Source: Kiritimatiellia bacterium (lineage in GTDB: Bacteria; Verrucomicrobiota; Kiritimatiellia; RFP12; UBA1067). Taken from it: a stretch of DNA of 49,722 nucleotides. Positions 36,336 to 45,275 of the stretch are shown one piece after another. Where the stretch lies: contig JAQVSS010000006.1 in the NCBI GenBank assembly GCA_028700415.1, positions 1 through 49,722 on the forward strand, read 5' to 3'. The translations under genes were made by a program, and so were the position numbers. Position 1 is the stretch's first letter. Every line of letters starts with the position of its first letter. Under the pieces are notes generated by a model that saw only the letters and a list, made by a program, of their open reading frames with translations, ran no database searches and was not told where the DNA came from.

Positions 36336-37052
36336 CTATTCGCTTTCATCATCGTCGGGTTCTTCGGCATCCCGCGCGAATTTCGGGTTTGCGCCGGCGA
36401 TGACGAAGGCGACCTCGCCTTTCACGGGTTTACCGTCGAAGTGAGGGATAAGCTCGGAGAGAAAACCGCGCGCGACGCGTTCGTGCGCCTTGGTGAGCTC
36501 AATGCAGACGGCGGCTTCGCGGTCGCCCAAGACTTCGAGCGCGGCTTTGAGTGAGGGCGCGATGCGGAAGGGGGATTCGAAGCAGATCAGCGTGTGCGGC
36601 AGCGTTTTCTCCTCTTCGAAGAAGCGCCGCAGCGCGCCGGGCTTGCGGGGCGGGAAGCCCTTGAAGGTGTAGCTGGAGGTGGAGAGACCCGAGGAGAGCA
36701 GGGCGATGTCGACGGCCGAGGCGCCGGGGATGATGTCGAAGGCGACATTCTCCTTGGCGGCGCGGCGTATGAGGCGGTAGCCGGGATCGCTGATGCCGGG
36801 GTAGCCGCCGTCCGAACAGAGCGCGACAGTGCGTCCCGCCTGCAGTGCCCGGATCACGGCGTCTCCGGCGTGTTCCTCGTTGCCTTGCCGGTAGGAGATC
36901 ATTTCGGGGCGCGGAATGTTGAAGGCGCTCAGGAGGCCCCAGGTGCGTCGCGTGTCTTCGCACGCGATCACATCTGCGCTCTTCAGCGCGTCCAGCGCGC
37001 GCGGGCTCAGGTCCGCGAGGTTGCCGATGGGAGTCGCCACAACGTGCAGCAT
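36336..37052 (-). CDS. rsmI: 16S rRNA (cytidine1402-2'-O)-methyltransferase RsmI, 238 aa
   Basis: The ATG at 37052 gives the usual start L-H-V-V-A-T-P-I-G-N-L, and GAGGA lies about 9 nt upstream. Family motifs are present: S-P-R-A-L-x-x-L, A-C-E-D-T-R-R-T, S-D-G-G-Y-P-G-I-S-D-P-G, and I-P-G-A-S-A. RsmI uses S-adenosylmethionine to methylate C1402 in the decoding centre of 16S rRNA. The first 46 nt overlap the end of hflX in another frame, so translation is probably coupled. The length is slightly under the E. coli enzyme (286 aa) because the C-terminal domain is shorter. Confidence 0.93.
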   Translation of the reverse strand: MLHVVATPIGNLADLSPRALDALKSADVIACEDTRRTWGLLSAFNIPRPEMISYRQGNEEHAGDAVIRALQAGRTVALCSDGGYPGISDPGYRLIRRAAKENVAFDIIPGASAVDIALLSSGLSTSSYTFKGFPPRKPGALRRFFEEEKTLPHTLICFESPFRIAPSLKAALEVLGDREAAVCIELTKAHERVARGFLSELIPHFDGKPVKGEVAFVIAGANPKFARDAEEPDDDESE

Positions 37053-38140
37053 TTCTGGAGTTCCTCGGTGATGGCCTGTTTGAGCAGGTCGAGGCCGTAG
37101 CCGGTCTTGGCCGAGACCGGGATCGCCTGCGGGTGTTTTTCCGTGAGGTGGAGGACGGCGTTGTCGGCGTTTCCGTGGTCGCATTTGTTCAGGACGAGCA
37201 GGAAAGGCACGTTCTGTGCGCCGATTTCGGCGAGTGTGGCGGTGCAGACCGCGATATGGTCGTCCACGCGCGGATAGGTGGCATCGACCACGATGAGCAG
37301 CAGGTCGGCCTGCACGGCGACATTGAGGGTGGACTTGAACGAGGCGACGAGGTTGTGCGGCAGGTTGCGGATGAACCCCACGGTGTCCGTCAGCAGGATT
37401 TGCCGCGACGGGGTCAGCCAGACTTTGCGCGTTTTCGTGTCGAGTGTGGCGAAGAGGCGGTCGTCCACATATGCGTCCGCGTCGGAGAGCGTGTTGAGCA
37501 GGGTTGATTTGCCGGCGTTCGTGTACCCGACAAGGGACACCACGGGCCAGGTGCGTTTGGCTTTGCTCTGGGAAGTCTGCCGGGCTTGTATCTCGGCCAG
37601 TTTCCTTTTCAGCTCGGCGATCCGGCGGCGCAAGGGCTCGTTGCGGAGTTGGAGGTGGCTCTCGCCAGGGCCTCTCATGCTGGTGCCGCCTTTGAAACGC
37701 TGCTGGGCTTCGGTGACGGGGATGCGCGAAAGCTGGAACTGGAGACGGGCCAGTTCGACTTGCACCTGCGCTTCGGATGAGCGGGCGCGGCGCGCGAAGA
37801 TCTCGAGGATGATCTCGGTCCGGTCCATGATGCGCACGCCCAGGGCTTTCGCGAGATTATAGGATTGGATGGCGCTGAGCGCGTTGTCGAAGATGACGGT
37901 GTTCGCGGAGGTTTCGGCGACGAGCGACTTGAGATCTTCGACCTTCCCTTTGCCGAACAGGGTTCCGCCGTCGGGTTTTTCGCGGTTCTGCGTGATCTGC
38001 CCGGCGACTTCTAACCCCGCGGTATCGGCAAGCCGTCCCAATTCGAGCAGGGAATCAGCCGCTTCGGGCGGATCCATACGGGAGTGGACCACTTGTGCGA
38101 GGAGGGCGCGCTCGACGTGTTGTGTGTCGTGGAGACGCAT
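37007..38140 (-). CDS. hflX: Ribosome-associated GTPase HflX, 377 aa
   Basis: The HflX N-terminal domain (F-G-K-G-K-V-E-D-L, D-N-A-L-S) is followed by the glycine-rich R-G-P-G-E at 156-160, a coiled region, and the G-domain. The P-loop G-Y-T-N-A-G-K-S-T is at 205-213, D-T-V-G-F is the G3 motif, and N-K-C-D is G4. HflX splits stalled or heat-damaged 70S ribosomes using GTP. It starts 12 nt after the LptE-like stop, and its 3' end overlaps rsmI by 46 nt. Confidence 0.93.
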   Translation of the reverse strand: MRLHDTQHVERALLAQVVHSRMDPPEAADSLLELGRLADTAGLEVAGQITQNREKPDGGTLFGKGKVEDLKSLVAETSANTVIFDNALSAIQSYNLAKALGVRIMDRTEIILEIFARRARSSEAQVQVELARLQFQLSRIPVTEAQQRFKGGTSMRGPGESHLQLRNEPLRRRIAELKRKLAEIQARQTSQSKAKRTWPVVSLVGYTNAGKSTLLNTLSDADAYVDDRLFATLDTKTRKVWLTPSRQILLTDTVGFIRNLPHNLVASFKSTLNVAVQADLLLIVVDATYPRVDDHIAVCTATLAEIGAQNVPFLLVLNKCDHGNADNAVLHLTEKHPQAIPVSAKTGYGLDLLKQAITEELQKCCTLWRLPSATSRT

Positions 38141-38152
38141 GCTAACAGGGGG

Positions 38153-38665
38153 TTACCACTGTGCCAGTACGGCATCGGTGATGGCGCGGGCCAATTCTTT
38201 CGCGATGCGGGGGTAGGCGTCCTGCATGCCGGTCAGCATGTCGCCGTGCGTGAGGAACGTCGTGTTGGCCTTGACGGGCATGGCGTCGATGAGCAGCTTG
38301 CCGGTGCCGCGCTCGACGAGGGTGATTTCGGCCACCAGCGTATAGCGGTACTCCGACGTGCGTGAGCCGTAGTTGCGGTCGTAGTTGAGCGATTGCGTTT
38401 CGGTTTTGACAAGCTTGCCGAGGAGCTTCAGGGAAGCGTTGTCTAACGAGCGGATCTTGAAGGTGCCCTCGCGCTGGAATTCGCGCAGGACGTATTGTGT
38501 GACGACGGCGTCGATTTCAGGGTACCCCGACGCGTTCTCGAAGACCGGCACGGCGATGGTGCGCAATTCCTCCGGGACGGCGGAACCGAATTTATAAGTG
38601 GCGCAGCCTGCCGCGGCGAGCAGGGCGGTTGCGAGGAACAGGGGCGCGAGGCGGGACATTTGCAT
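38153..38665 (-). CDS. lptE: LptE-like LPS-assembly lipoprotein, 170 aa
   Basis: The ATG at 38665 has AGGAG 8 nt upstream (on the minus strand), which decides the start against a long unsupported upstream frame. A lipoprotein signal ends in A-A-G-C with Cys21. The rest fits the LptE fold: T-I-A-V-P-V-F-E-N, then V-x-x-Y-V-L-R-E-F-Q, then Y-x-L-V-A-E-I-T-L-V, and a C-terminal helix (I-A-K-E-L-A-R-A-I). LptE plugs the LptD barrel that inserts LPS into the outer membrane. Sequence similarity across this family is low, so the name rests on pattern and position. It follows the BamD-like gene by 13 nt. Confidence 0.68.
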   Translation of the reverse strand: MQMSRLAPLFLATALLAAAGCATYKFGSAVPEELRTIAVPVFENASGYPEIDAVVTQYVLREFQREGTFKIRSLDNASLKLLGKLVKTETQSLNYDRNYGSRTSEYRYTLVAEITLVERGTGKLLIDAMPVKANTTFLTHGDMLTGMQDAYPRIAKELARAITDAVLAQW

Positions 38666-38678
38666 GGGATGGTCTCCT

Positions 38679-39704
38679 TTATTTGGCGGGTGCGGCGGCT
38701 TTTTCGAGCTCTGTGAGGCGGCCGCGGACCTGCTGGGCATATTTCGAATCGGCAAACTCGGTGAGGAAACGGCGGTAGGCGGCCTTGGCCGCTTCGACGT
38801 TCCGCTGTTTGGTGTCATAGAAAACCGCTTGCTGATAATTCTGCTCAATCAGCAAGCCGGTCAGTTCGTTGAGCCAAATGGTCATCTGCTCTTTCTGGGG
38901 GTGCCTGGGGAGCCGTGCGAGCACAGCTTTGGAAAAAGCGATCGCTTCGCGGCAACGGGGCTCGTTGTAGCTGTGCTTGACCGCGAGTTCGTACCGGCAT
39001 CGGGCGGTGAGGAAAGCCGCGGAGACCGCTTGGGGTGTGGTGGGAAAACGGTTAAGGATGCCGTCGTAGACCGAGATGGCCTCTTGCCGTTCCCCTTGGG
39101 AGACGCGGATGCTGCCGATGATGAGCATCACCTCCGGCGCGATGGCCGAGCGTGGCGCGTTGCGGACGATCTGCTCGAAACGTTCGCGGATGGCGTCGGT
39201 GCCGCTCAGGAGCCAGCCGAACATGCTGCGGTTGTTGTGGAGCAGGTAATTCGCGACGCGGAACTGGCGGTCGAGCACGTCATTGTACGGGCAATGGCCG
39301 GCGAAGTAGGTGAGGAGGTACTGGTATTCGTCGAACGCCTTCTCGAATTTCTGCAAGCGTTCATACAGGTTGGCCAGGGCGAACTGGGCTTCGGCGGCTT
39401 GCGGCGCGGTGGGCCATTCGCGGATGAGCGCCTCGTAGGCTTTCCGGGCCGCTTTGTCGCGCCCGAGCGCCTCCAGTTTCACGCAGTATTCGAGCTGCGC
39501 GGCCGGGGTCTTCTCGCGGACCGAATACCAGAACGACTTCTCTTTTTGCGCGACCCGCGTATCCTGATCGACCGCCTCGAATCCCTCGAACGTGTCGGTC
39601 GCATAACCCCGGTTGAAACCCGAGCGCCCGGTTTGCGCATGAACCGTGAAAAAGGCGGCAACAACCATGAGTGCCGCAAGACCCGTTTTACTGCTTAGCG
39701 TCAT
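38679..39704 (-). CDS. BamD-like / tetratricopeptide outer-membrane assembly protein, 341 aa
   Basis: A signal peptide (residues 1-23, no lipobox Cys seen) is followed by repeated TPR-like helical pairs: A-R-K-A-Y-E-A-L-I-R-E-W-P, A-F-D-E-Y-Q-Y-L-L-T-Y-F, A-I-S-V-Y-D-G-I-L-N-R-F-P, and A-A-Y-R-R-F-L-T-E-F. These have the spacing of BamD/YbgF-type tol-pal or Bam accessory proteins. A true BamD would be a lipoprotein; the missing Cys makes a general periplasmic TPR protein equally possible. First gene of the minus-strand run BamD-like, LptE-like, hflX, rsmI, radical SAM, which links outer-membrane assembly with translation quality control. Confidence 0.7.
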   Translation of the reverse strand: MTLSSKTGLAALMVVAAFFTVHAQTGRSGFNRGYATDTFEGFEAVDQDTRVAQKEKSFWYSVREKTPAAQLEYCVKLEALGRDKAARKAYEALIREWPTAPQAAEAQFALANLYERLQKFEKAFDEYQYLLTYFAGHCPYNDVLDRQFRVANYLLHNNRSMFGWLLSGTDAIRERFEQIVRNAPRSAIAPEVMLIIGSIRVSQGERQEAISVYDGILNRFPTTPQAVSAAFLTARCRYELAVKHSYNEPRCREAIAFSKAVLARLPRHPQKEQMTIWLNELTGLLIEQNYQQAVFYDTKQRNVEAAKAAYRRFLTEFADSKYAQQVRGRLTELEKAAAPAK

Positions 39705-39893
39705 TATCTGCCGTTCCGATCCGTAACCGACTTCCGGTTGAAAATTCCCAGTCGATCAACTGAGCTTGATTCCCGTTCTCCACAAGATTAAAGTATAACC
39801 CTGTTTCAAGCGGGCAGCGGAAGTGCCGTTGCCGTGTTGTGGTCTGTTTGCAAGATGTGTTGAGAGTACCAAACCCTGGGGAACTGTAGAAGC

Positions 39894-41471
39894 ATGAAAA
39901 AAGTTCTGATTCCAACCAAGCTGGATTCCGTGGCGGCAGAGCTTCTGAAGGCGCATGGAGGTTACGAGGTCGCGCAAGACGCCAAGACGCCTTTGGAGGA
40001 GCAGGTCAAGGCCCATCCGGACACCTATGCGCTGATTGTCCGGAGCGAGAAGGTCCCCGCCGGCATCATCGATGCGTTGCCTCAGCTCAAGGTGGTGATC
40101 CGCGCGGGTGCGGGTTATGACACGATCGACATCAAGTACGCGCGGAAAAGGGGCGTGGACGTGATGAACACGCCGGGCGCGAACGCCAACGGGGTGGCGG
40201 AAGAGGTGATCGCCATGATGCTTGCCGACGCGCGGCACATCGTGAAGGCCGACACCACCACCCGCGCCGGTGGATGGGAGAAGAAGGATTACATGGGCCG
40301 CGAAGTCACGGGCAAGACCGTGGGCATCGTGGGCCTCGGCAACATCGGGCGGCTGGTCGCCAAACGGCTCAAGGGGTTCGAATGCCGGCTTTTGGGGTAT
40401 GACCCGCTGGTGAACAGCGACCGCCTGCGCGATCTCGGCATCGAGTCGGCCACGCTGGAGGAGATCTTCGGGCAGTGCGATTACGTGACGCTGCATATTC
40501 CGGGCGGCGACAGCACGCGCGGGTTGGTCGGCGCCAAGTTGCTCGGGCTGATGAAGAAGGGCGCGACGATCATCAACTGCGCGCGTTTCGGCATTGTGGA
40601 CGAGGAGGCCCTGCGCGCGGTCAAGGCAGAAAAGAAACTGCGCTATCTCAACGACGTGTATCCCAAGGACGAGGCGGGCACCAAGAGCATGGCCGACATT
40701 GCGGATCTCATGCTGCCGCATCTGGGCGCCAACACCCATGAGGCCAATTATGTGGCTGCGCAGCGTGCCGCTCAGGAGCTGATCGATCTGGACGAGAAGG
40801 GCGACATGAGCTGCATCGTCAACCGCGATATCCCTGAAGGCCTTGAGCGCGCCTATTGCGAACTGGCCTACAACCTGGCGAGTCTGGTGCGGCAGCTCTC
40901 GGGCACGCAGACGCCGATCAAGATGCTGGAGACCAGTTTCTATGGCGCGCTCGCGCCTTTCGGCAAATGGCTGACGGTCTCGCTCCTGTCGGGCATCTGG
41001 CACGACTTTGACCGGTATAATGACTACAAGGCCGCGGTGAAGTTCCTGAAAGAGATGGGCATCGAGCTGGTGAACCGCGAGGCCGACACCGAAAAAGGCT
41101 ACGGCAACGCGATCACGATCGACATCAAGGTCGAGCAGCCCGACAAGGGCCTCAAGAGCTTCAGCGTCCGCGGCACCGTGACCGAAGGCGTGCAGACCGT
41201 GTCGCGCATCGACGAGTTCGACCGCCTCTATTTCGAGCCGAGCGGCGCGACTCTCTTCTGCCTCTACGACGACCGTCCGGGCGTGATCGCCTCCATCAGC
41301 CGCAAGCTGGCCGACGCGGGCATCAACATCGAGGACATGCGCAACCCGCATAACGCCAAGACGCGGCGCTCGCTGGCCATCATCAAGCTCAACCAGCCGG
41401 TGTCGCCGGAGTTGCTCGGGGAGATCAAGGCTGAGATCAAGGCCCACTCCGCGGTCTGCACGGTGGTGTGA
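39894..41471 (+). CDS. serA: D-3-phosphoglycerate dehydrogenase with C-terminal ACT domain, 525 aa
   Basis: The protein has the hydroxyacid dehydrogenase fold with NAD motif G-L-G-N-I-G at 147-152, I-N-C-A-R-x-G-I-V-D-E carrying the substrate Arg, and H-L-G-A-N-T-H-E-A with the catalytic His. An intervening domain (~320-450) and an ACT domain (R-P-G-V-I-A-S-I-S-R-K-L) follow, which usually senses serine. It converts 3-phosphoglycerate to 3-phosphohydroxypyruvate in serine synthesis. Length fits the long type-I enzyme. One small variation: a Phe replaces the Gly usual before G-I-V-D-E. Its upstream gap to the divergent TPR gene is 189 bp, room for promoters on both strands, none of them convincing. 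Confidence 0.93.
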   Translation: MKKVLIPTKLDSVAAELLKAHGGYEVAQDAKTPLEEQVKAHPDTYALIVRSEKVPAGIIDALPQLKVVIRAGAGYDTIDIKYARKRGVDVMNTPGANANGVAEEVIAMMLADARHIVKADTTTRAGGWEKKDYMGREVTGKTVGIVGLGNIGRLVAKRLKGFECRLLGYDPLVNSDRLRDLGIESATLEEIFGQCDYVTLHIPGGDSTRGLVGAKLLGLMKKGATIINCARFGIVDEEALRAVKAEKKLRYLNDVYPKDEAGTKSMADIADLMLPHLGANTHEANYVAAQRAAQELIDLDEKGDMSCIVNRDIPEGLERAYCELAYNLASLVRQLSGTQTPIKMLETSFYGALAPFGKWLTVSLLSGIWHDFDRYNDYKAAVKFLKEMGIELVNREADTEKGYGNAITIDIKVEQPDKGLKSFSVRGTVTEGVQTVSRIDEFDRLYFEPSGATLFCLYDDRPGVIASISRKLADAGINIEDMRNPHNAKTRRSLAIIKLNQPVSPELLGEIKAEIKAHSAVCTVV

Positions 41472-41485
41472 AGGAGACGTGCGCC

Positions 41486-41589
41486 AGTGCATTAGTGCGT
41501 TCGTGCATTAGTGCGGAGAGCGGGTGCGGACTGAAATCCCGCACGTCCAAACTAATGAACGAGCGAACTAACGAACGAATGAACGATTC
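41486..41589. repeat. Inverted arrays of octamers between serA and prmA
   Basis: The left arm is AGTGCATT-AGTGCGTT-CGTGCATT-AGTGCG (41486-41515). The right arm is AACTAATG-AACGAGCG-AACTAACG-AACGAATG-AACGA (41550-41586). The units of one arm are close to the reverse complement of the other (CATTAGTG against CATTAGTT). A small stem, GTGCGG/CCGCAC (41524-41529, 41539-41544), sits in the middle. The right arm contains the likely prmA start codon. Confidence 0.8.
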
Positions 41590-42439
41590 TTTGGCAGTGG
41601 TGAGCTGCGCGGTGCCGGAAGCGGCAGTGGACGGGCTGTTCGAGGTCATCGATGCGGAGCGCTTTACGCCAACCGCGTGGTTTGATGTCGAAAAGCAGGC
41701 GTGCCGCGTCGATGTCTTTTTGGAGGACGCCTCACTGGCCGAGTCCGTCAAGGGCGCGTTGGTTGAAGCCGGCGCGCTCTTGGGGCTAAGCCTGTCGCCG
41801 ACGTTTGGCACGCTGGCGCGCAGCGACTGGTCCGAGAGCTGGAAGCGTTTTTTCCATGTGGAGAAAATTTCGCCCCGCGTTGTGGTGCGCCCGTCGTGGG
41901 AGGCCTACGACGCCCAGCCCGGCGAACGCGTGATCACGCTCGATCCCGGCCTGAGCTTCGGCACCGGAAAGCACGCCACGACGCAGGCGTGCCTCAAATT
42001 TTTGGATGCGCTGGCTGCGGAAGATCCGCAACGTTCGGTGCTCGACATGGGGTGCGGTTCCGGTATCCTCGCGATCGGCGCGAAGCTGTTGGGGTTTGTG
42101 GCGGTGCGGGGGTTCGACAACGACACCGACTGCATCCAGGTCTCCAACGAGAACGCCGCGATCAACGGCGTCGAGGTTCCCTTTTTTCTGGACGACCTCT
42201 CGCACCCGCACGAGGCGGCGGACGTGGTGGTCGCGAACATCCTTGCGCCGGTCCTGATCCAGTTCGCGGCGCAGGTCGCGGGGTCGGCCGCACCCGGACC
42301 GCAGGCACGCCTGGTCGTCTCGGGCATACTGGACGAGCAGTACGCGGCGGTGCGTGCTGCCTATGAGGCGCAGGGGCTTGTTGAGGTCGAGAGCCTGCTG
42401 ATCGAGAACTGGCGCAGCGGGCTATTCCGGCGCGGATGA
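41579..42439 (+). CDS. prmA: Ribosomal protein L11 methyltransferase PrmA, 286 aa
   Basis: The start at 41579 gives a length close to the E. coli enzyme (293); further in-frame ATG (41555) and upstream codons lie inside the octamer repeat and look untranslated. No Shine-Dalgarno is visible, so the start is not certain. The N-terminal domain has W-S-E-S-W-K-R-F-F. The SAM domain shows L-D-P-G-L-S-F-G-T-G-K-H-A-T-T (FGTGKHATT at 127-135), L-D-M-G-C-G-S-G-I-L-A-I, and the acceptor-side N-I-L-A-P-V-L. PrmA trimethylates L11 lysines and its N-terminus. It ends 29 bp from convergent ruvB. Confidence 0.92.
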   Translation: MNDSLAVVSCAVPEAAVDGLFEVIDAERFTPTAWFDVEKQACRVDVFLEDASLAESVKGALVEAGALLGLSLSPTFGTLARSDWSESWKRFFHVEKISPRVVVRPSWEAYDAQPGERVITLDPGLSFGTGKHATTQACLKFLDALAAEDPQRSVLDMGCGSGILAIGAKLLGFVAVRGFDNDTDCIQVSNENAAINGVEVPFFLDDLSHPHEAADVVVANILAPVLIQFAAQVAGSAAPGPQARLVVSGILDEQYAAVRAAYEAQGLVEVESLLIENWRSGLFRRG

Positions 42440-42468
42440 GAAGCGCACGCATGAGCGGGCGAAGTTCT

Positions 42469-43485
42469 TTATAGCGGCAGCTCGTTCTGGCGGGTGGGGG
42501 AGATGAGCCCCAAGCGCGTGTAACAGGCCGGGGTGGCGAGGCGGCCTTTTGGGGTGCGCTCCAGGTAGCCCTCCTGAATCAGGAACGGCTCGTAGACCTC
42601 TTCGATCGTGTCCGGCTCCTCGCCCACCGAGACCGCGATGGTGTTGAGTCCTACGGGGCCGCCGCTGAATTTGTGAACGAGCGTCTCAAGGATGCGGAGA
42701 TCCATCTCGTCCAGCCCGCGCGGGTCGATCTCCAGGAGCGAAAGCGCCTCGTCGGCGACGTCGCGCGTGATGCGGTTGCCGGCGCGGACTTGGGCGAAGT
42801 CGCGCACGCGGCGCAGCAGGTTGTTCGCGATGCGCGGCGTGCCGCGCGCGCGGGCGGCGATTTCCCGGGCGCCTCCGGCCTCCACACGGATCTCCAATTT
42901 GGCGGCGGAGCGTTCGATGATCAGGCTGAGGTCGTCGGTGCTGTAGTAGTCGAGCCGGTTGGTGATGCCGAAACGCGAACGCAAGGGCGAGGAAATCAGG
43001 CCGCTGCGCGTGGTCGCGCCGATGAGGGTGAAGCGGGGCAACTCCAGCCGCACGGAACGCGCGTTGGGACCCTGGTCGATCATGATGTCGAGCACGAAAT
43101 CCTCCATGGCGGAGTAGAGGTACTCCTCAACGGTCCGCTGCATGCGGTGGATCTCGTCGATGAAGACGATGTCGCCGGGCTCGAGGCTGGTGAGCAGTCC
43201 CGCGAGGTCGCCGGGTTTGTCGATGACCGGGCCCGAGGTGGTTTTCACATGCACGCCCATGGCCTCGCCGAGGATGAAGGCGAGCGTGGTTTTGCCGAGT
43301 CCCGGGGGGCCGGAGAGCAGCACGTGGTCGAGCGCCTCTTTGCGCTGCCGGGCGGCCTCCACCGCGAGCAAGAGGCGGTCGCGGACTTTCTGCTGCCCGA
43401 CGAAATCGTCGAAGCGGGTGGGGCGCAACCGGTTGTCGAACGAGGCGTTGCGCTGGTTGAACTCTTCTGCCGGGCGTGTGTGCAT
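42469..43485 (-). CDS. ruvB: Holliday junction branch-migration helicase RuvB, 338 aa
   Basis: All hallmarks are present: R-P-x-R-F-D-D-F-V-G-Q near the start, Walker [10 protein letters not shown] at 59-67, Walker B F-I-D-E-I-H with D110-E111, sensor G-A-T-T-R, arginine finger region L-R-S-R-F-G-I, and the C-terminal winged helix. RuvB forms hexameric rings that pull DNA through RuvA-bound Holliday junctions. RuvA and RuvC are not in the window, so the gene stands alone here. It is divergent from the second radical SAM gene across 128 bp. Confidence 0.97.
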   Translation of the reverse strand: MHTRPAEEFNQRNASFDNRLRPTRFDDFVGQQKVRDRLLLAVEAARQRKEALDHVLLSGPPGLGKTTLAFILGEAMGVHVKTTSGPVIDKPGDLAGLLTSLEPGDIVFIDEIHRMQRTVEEYLYSAMEDFVLDIMIDQGPNARSVRLELPRFTLIGATTRSGLISSPLRSRFGITNRLDYYSTDDLSLIIERSAAKLEIRVEAGGAREIAARARGTPRIANNLLRRVRDFAQVRAGNRITRDVADEALSLLEIDPRGLDEMDLRILETLVHKFSGGPVGLNTIAVSVGEEPDTIEEVYEPFLIQEGYLERTPKGRLATPACYTRLGLISPTRQNELPL

Positions 43486-43613
43486 ATCGACGTATGATGG
43501 CAGAAATCGGCCCGGAAAACAATCTTGCCAAGAAATTTCTGTGTTCCTCTGCCGGCGTCTATGGTTAAATAACTCCCTCTCATCCGGGCAGGAAAAGAAC
43601 CGCCCGCAGAGGT

Positions 43614-45095
43614 ATGGAGGTCATTTTGCGCGTAGCCATCGCCTATCCGCCGCTCCCTTCCGAAAAGGGCGTGCCGCTGTTGTCCCAGAACCGCCAGTTC
43701 CAGTGGTTTACGCGGCCCACGTACATCTATCCGGTTGTGCCGGCGCTGGCGGCGACGCAGGCCAAGCAGGCCGGGCACGAGGTGGCCTGGCTCGACGGGA
43801 TCGCTTCGGGATGGAGCGTGGCGGAGTTCGAAGAGCGTCTGGCCGGGTTCAAGCCCGACGTGGTGCTGCTGGAGACCAAGACTCCGGTGGTGAGCCGGCA
43901 TTGGGCCTACATCCGGCAGCTCAAGGAGCGTCATCCGGGCGCGGCCGCGGTGCTGGTGGGCGACCATGTGACGGCTTTGCCGGAGGAGAGCTTTGCCCAA
44001 TGTCCGGTCGATTTCGTGCTGACGGGCGGGGATTACGATTTTCTGCTGCTGAATCTGCTGGCGTGCCTGCCGGGCTCCCAAGGCGGGGGGCTGGATTGCG
44101 CAAAGCTCGAGCCGGGCATCTACTGGCGCGAGGCCGGCGAGGTCAAGAACAGCGGGGCGTTCAAGCTTGACCACGATCTTCATGCGTTGCCGCGCATCGA
44201 CCGTGAACTGACGCAGTGGCGGCTTTACGCCGAAAAGAACGGCAACTACCGGCGAACGCCCGGCACGTACATCATGTCGGGACGCGACTGTTGGCACGGC
44301 AGGTGCACCTTCTGTTCTTGGACGACGCTGTATCCCACCTATCGCGCGCGCGACCCGAAAGAGGTGGTGGACGAGATCGGCGAGCTCATCGGGAAGTATG
44401 GCGTGCGGGAGATCATGGATGACACGGGCAGCCTGCCCGCAGGCGCGTGGCTAAAAACCTTTTGTGAAGAGATGATCGCGCGCGGGTACAACAAGAAAGT
44501 CAAGATCGACTGCAACATGCGGTTCGGCTGTCTGGACGCCGCCGCCTACCGGCTGATGAAGCGGGCCGGGTTCCGGCTGGTGCTGTTCGGGCTGGAGTCC
44601 GCGAACCAGGAGACGCTCGACCGGTTGGTGAAGGGCGTGACGGTGGCGCAGATCGAGGCGGGGGCTCAGGCGGCGGCGAGGGCGGGGCTGAATGTTCATG
44701 TGACGGTGATGTTCGGGTATCCGTGGGAGGGCGAGCGGGAGATCGCCCGTACGGTGGATCTGGCACGCAGGCTGTTGCGCAAGGGGTATGCGTACACGTT
44801 GCAGGTGACGATGGTGGTCCCTTATCCGGGAACACCCCTTTTCCGGGAATTGGATCAGGCGGGGCTGCTGCTGACCAAGGACTGGGACGACTATGATATG
44901 CGGCGGCAGGTGATGAAGTCTGGGGTGCCTGAAGAGGTGATCAAGGGGGCGGTGCGTCAGGTGTACCGCGCGTTCCTTCATCCCGAAACCGTCGTGAGGC
45001 GGTTGCTGGCGACGCGCGATCCGGTGGCGGATATGAAGTTCTATTGGCGCGGATTTCTGTCACTGGCGGGTCATTTGCGCGATTTTAAGGTCTGA
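43614..45095 (+). CDS. B12-binding-type radical SAM protein with C-x4-C-x2-C motif, 493 aa
   Basis: The ATG at 43614 is annotated, but GGAGG (43616-43620) lies inside the first codons and would suit a TTG at 43626, which gives the family-like start R-V-A-I-A-Y-P-P-L; the true start is open. Residues ~5-170 are a Rossmann-like domain without a clear D-x-H-x-x-G. The cluster motif is C226-W-H-G-R-C231-T-F-C234, spaced C-x4-C-x2-C instead of the classical C-x3-C-x2-C. A TIM-barrel radical SAM domain follows with G-L-E-S-A and V-P-Y-P-G-T-P-L. This resembles BchE/methylthiotransferase-like enzymes, though the substrate cannot be inferred. Confidence 0.87.
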   Translation: MEVILRVAIAYPPLPSEKGVPLLSQNRQFQWFTRPTYIYPVVPALAATQAKQAGHEVAWLDGIASGWSVAEFEERLAGFKPDVVLLETKTPVVSRHWAYIRQLKERHPGAAAVLVGDHVTALPEESFAQCPVDFVLTGGDYDFLLLNLLACLPGSQGGGLDCAKLEPGIYWREAGEVKNSGAFKLDHDLHALPRIDRELTQWRLYAEKNGNYRRTPGTYIMSGRDCWHGRCTFCSWTTLYPTYRARDPKEVVDEIGELIGKYGVREIMDDTGSLPAGAWLKTFCEEMIARGYNKKVKIDCNMRFGCLDAAAYRLMKRAGFRLVLFGLESANQETLDRLVKGVTVAQIEAGAQAAARAGLNVHVTVMFGYPWEGEREIARTVDLARRLLRKGYAYTLQVTMVVPYPGTPLFRELDQAGLLLTKDWDDYDMRRQVMKSGVPEEVIKGAVRQVYRAFLHPETVVRRLLATRDPVADMKFYWRGFLSLAGHLRDFKV

Positions 45096-45133
45096 CCGGG
45101 TAAGGAGTGTCGGCTGAGGACGGTGTGTGGAAA

Positions 45134-45214
45134 ATGATGAAAAAGACAGAACTGTGGTTAAAAAAAGTTTATTTTCACGGTTTTTTCCTGCTTGCGGCTA
45201 TCGTTTATAAGTGA
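45134..45214 (+). CDS. Possible 26-aa membrane or leader peptide, weak support
   Basis: An ORF starts with two ATG codons in a row, has four Lys in its first ten codons and then F-F-L-L-A-A-I-V, so it would be a basic-hydrophobic peptide. It lies in the AT-rich leader ahead of the Wza-like gene, with A7 and T6 tracts. There is no good ribosome site, and a chance ORF is likely. Confidence 0.15.
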   Translation: MMKKTELWLKKVYFHGFFLLAAIVYK

Positions 45215-45275
45215 TACCGTACTCTTAATTCTTGGAGAAAAAGGTTGTTCAGTATCCTGTAGAGAGAGTTTTTTT

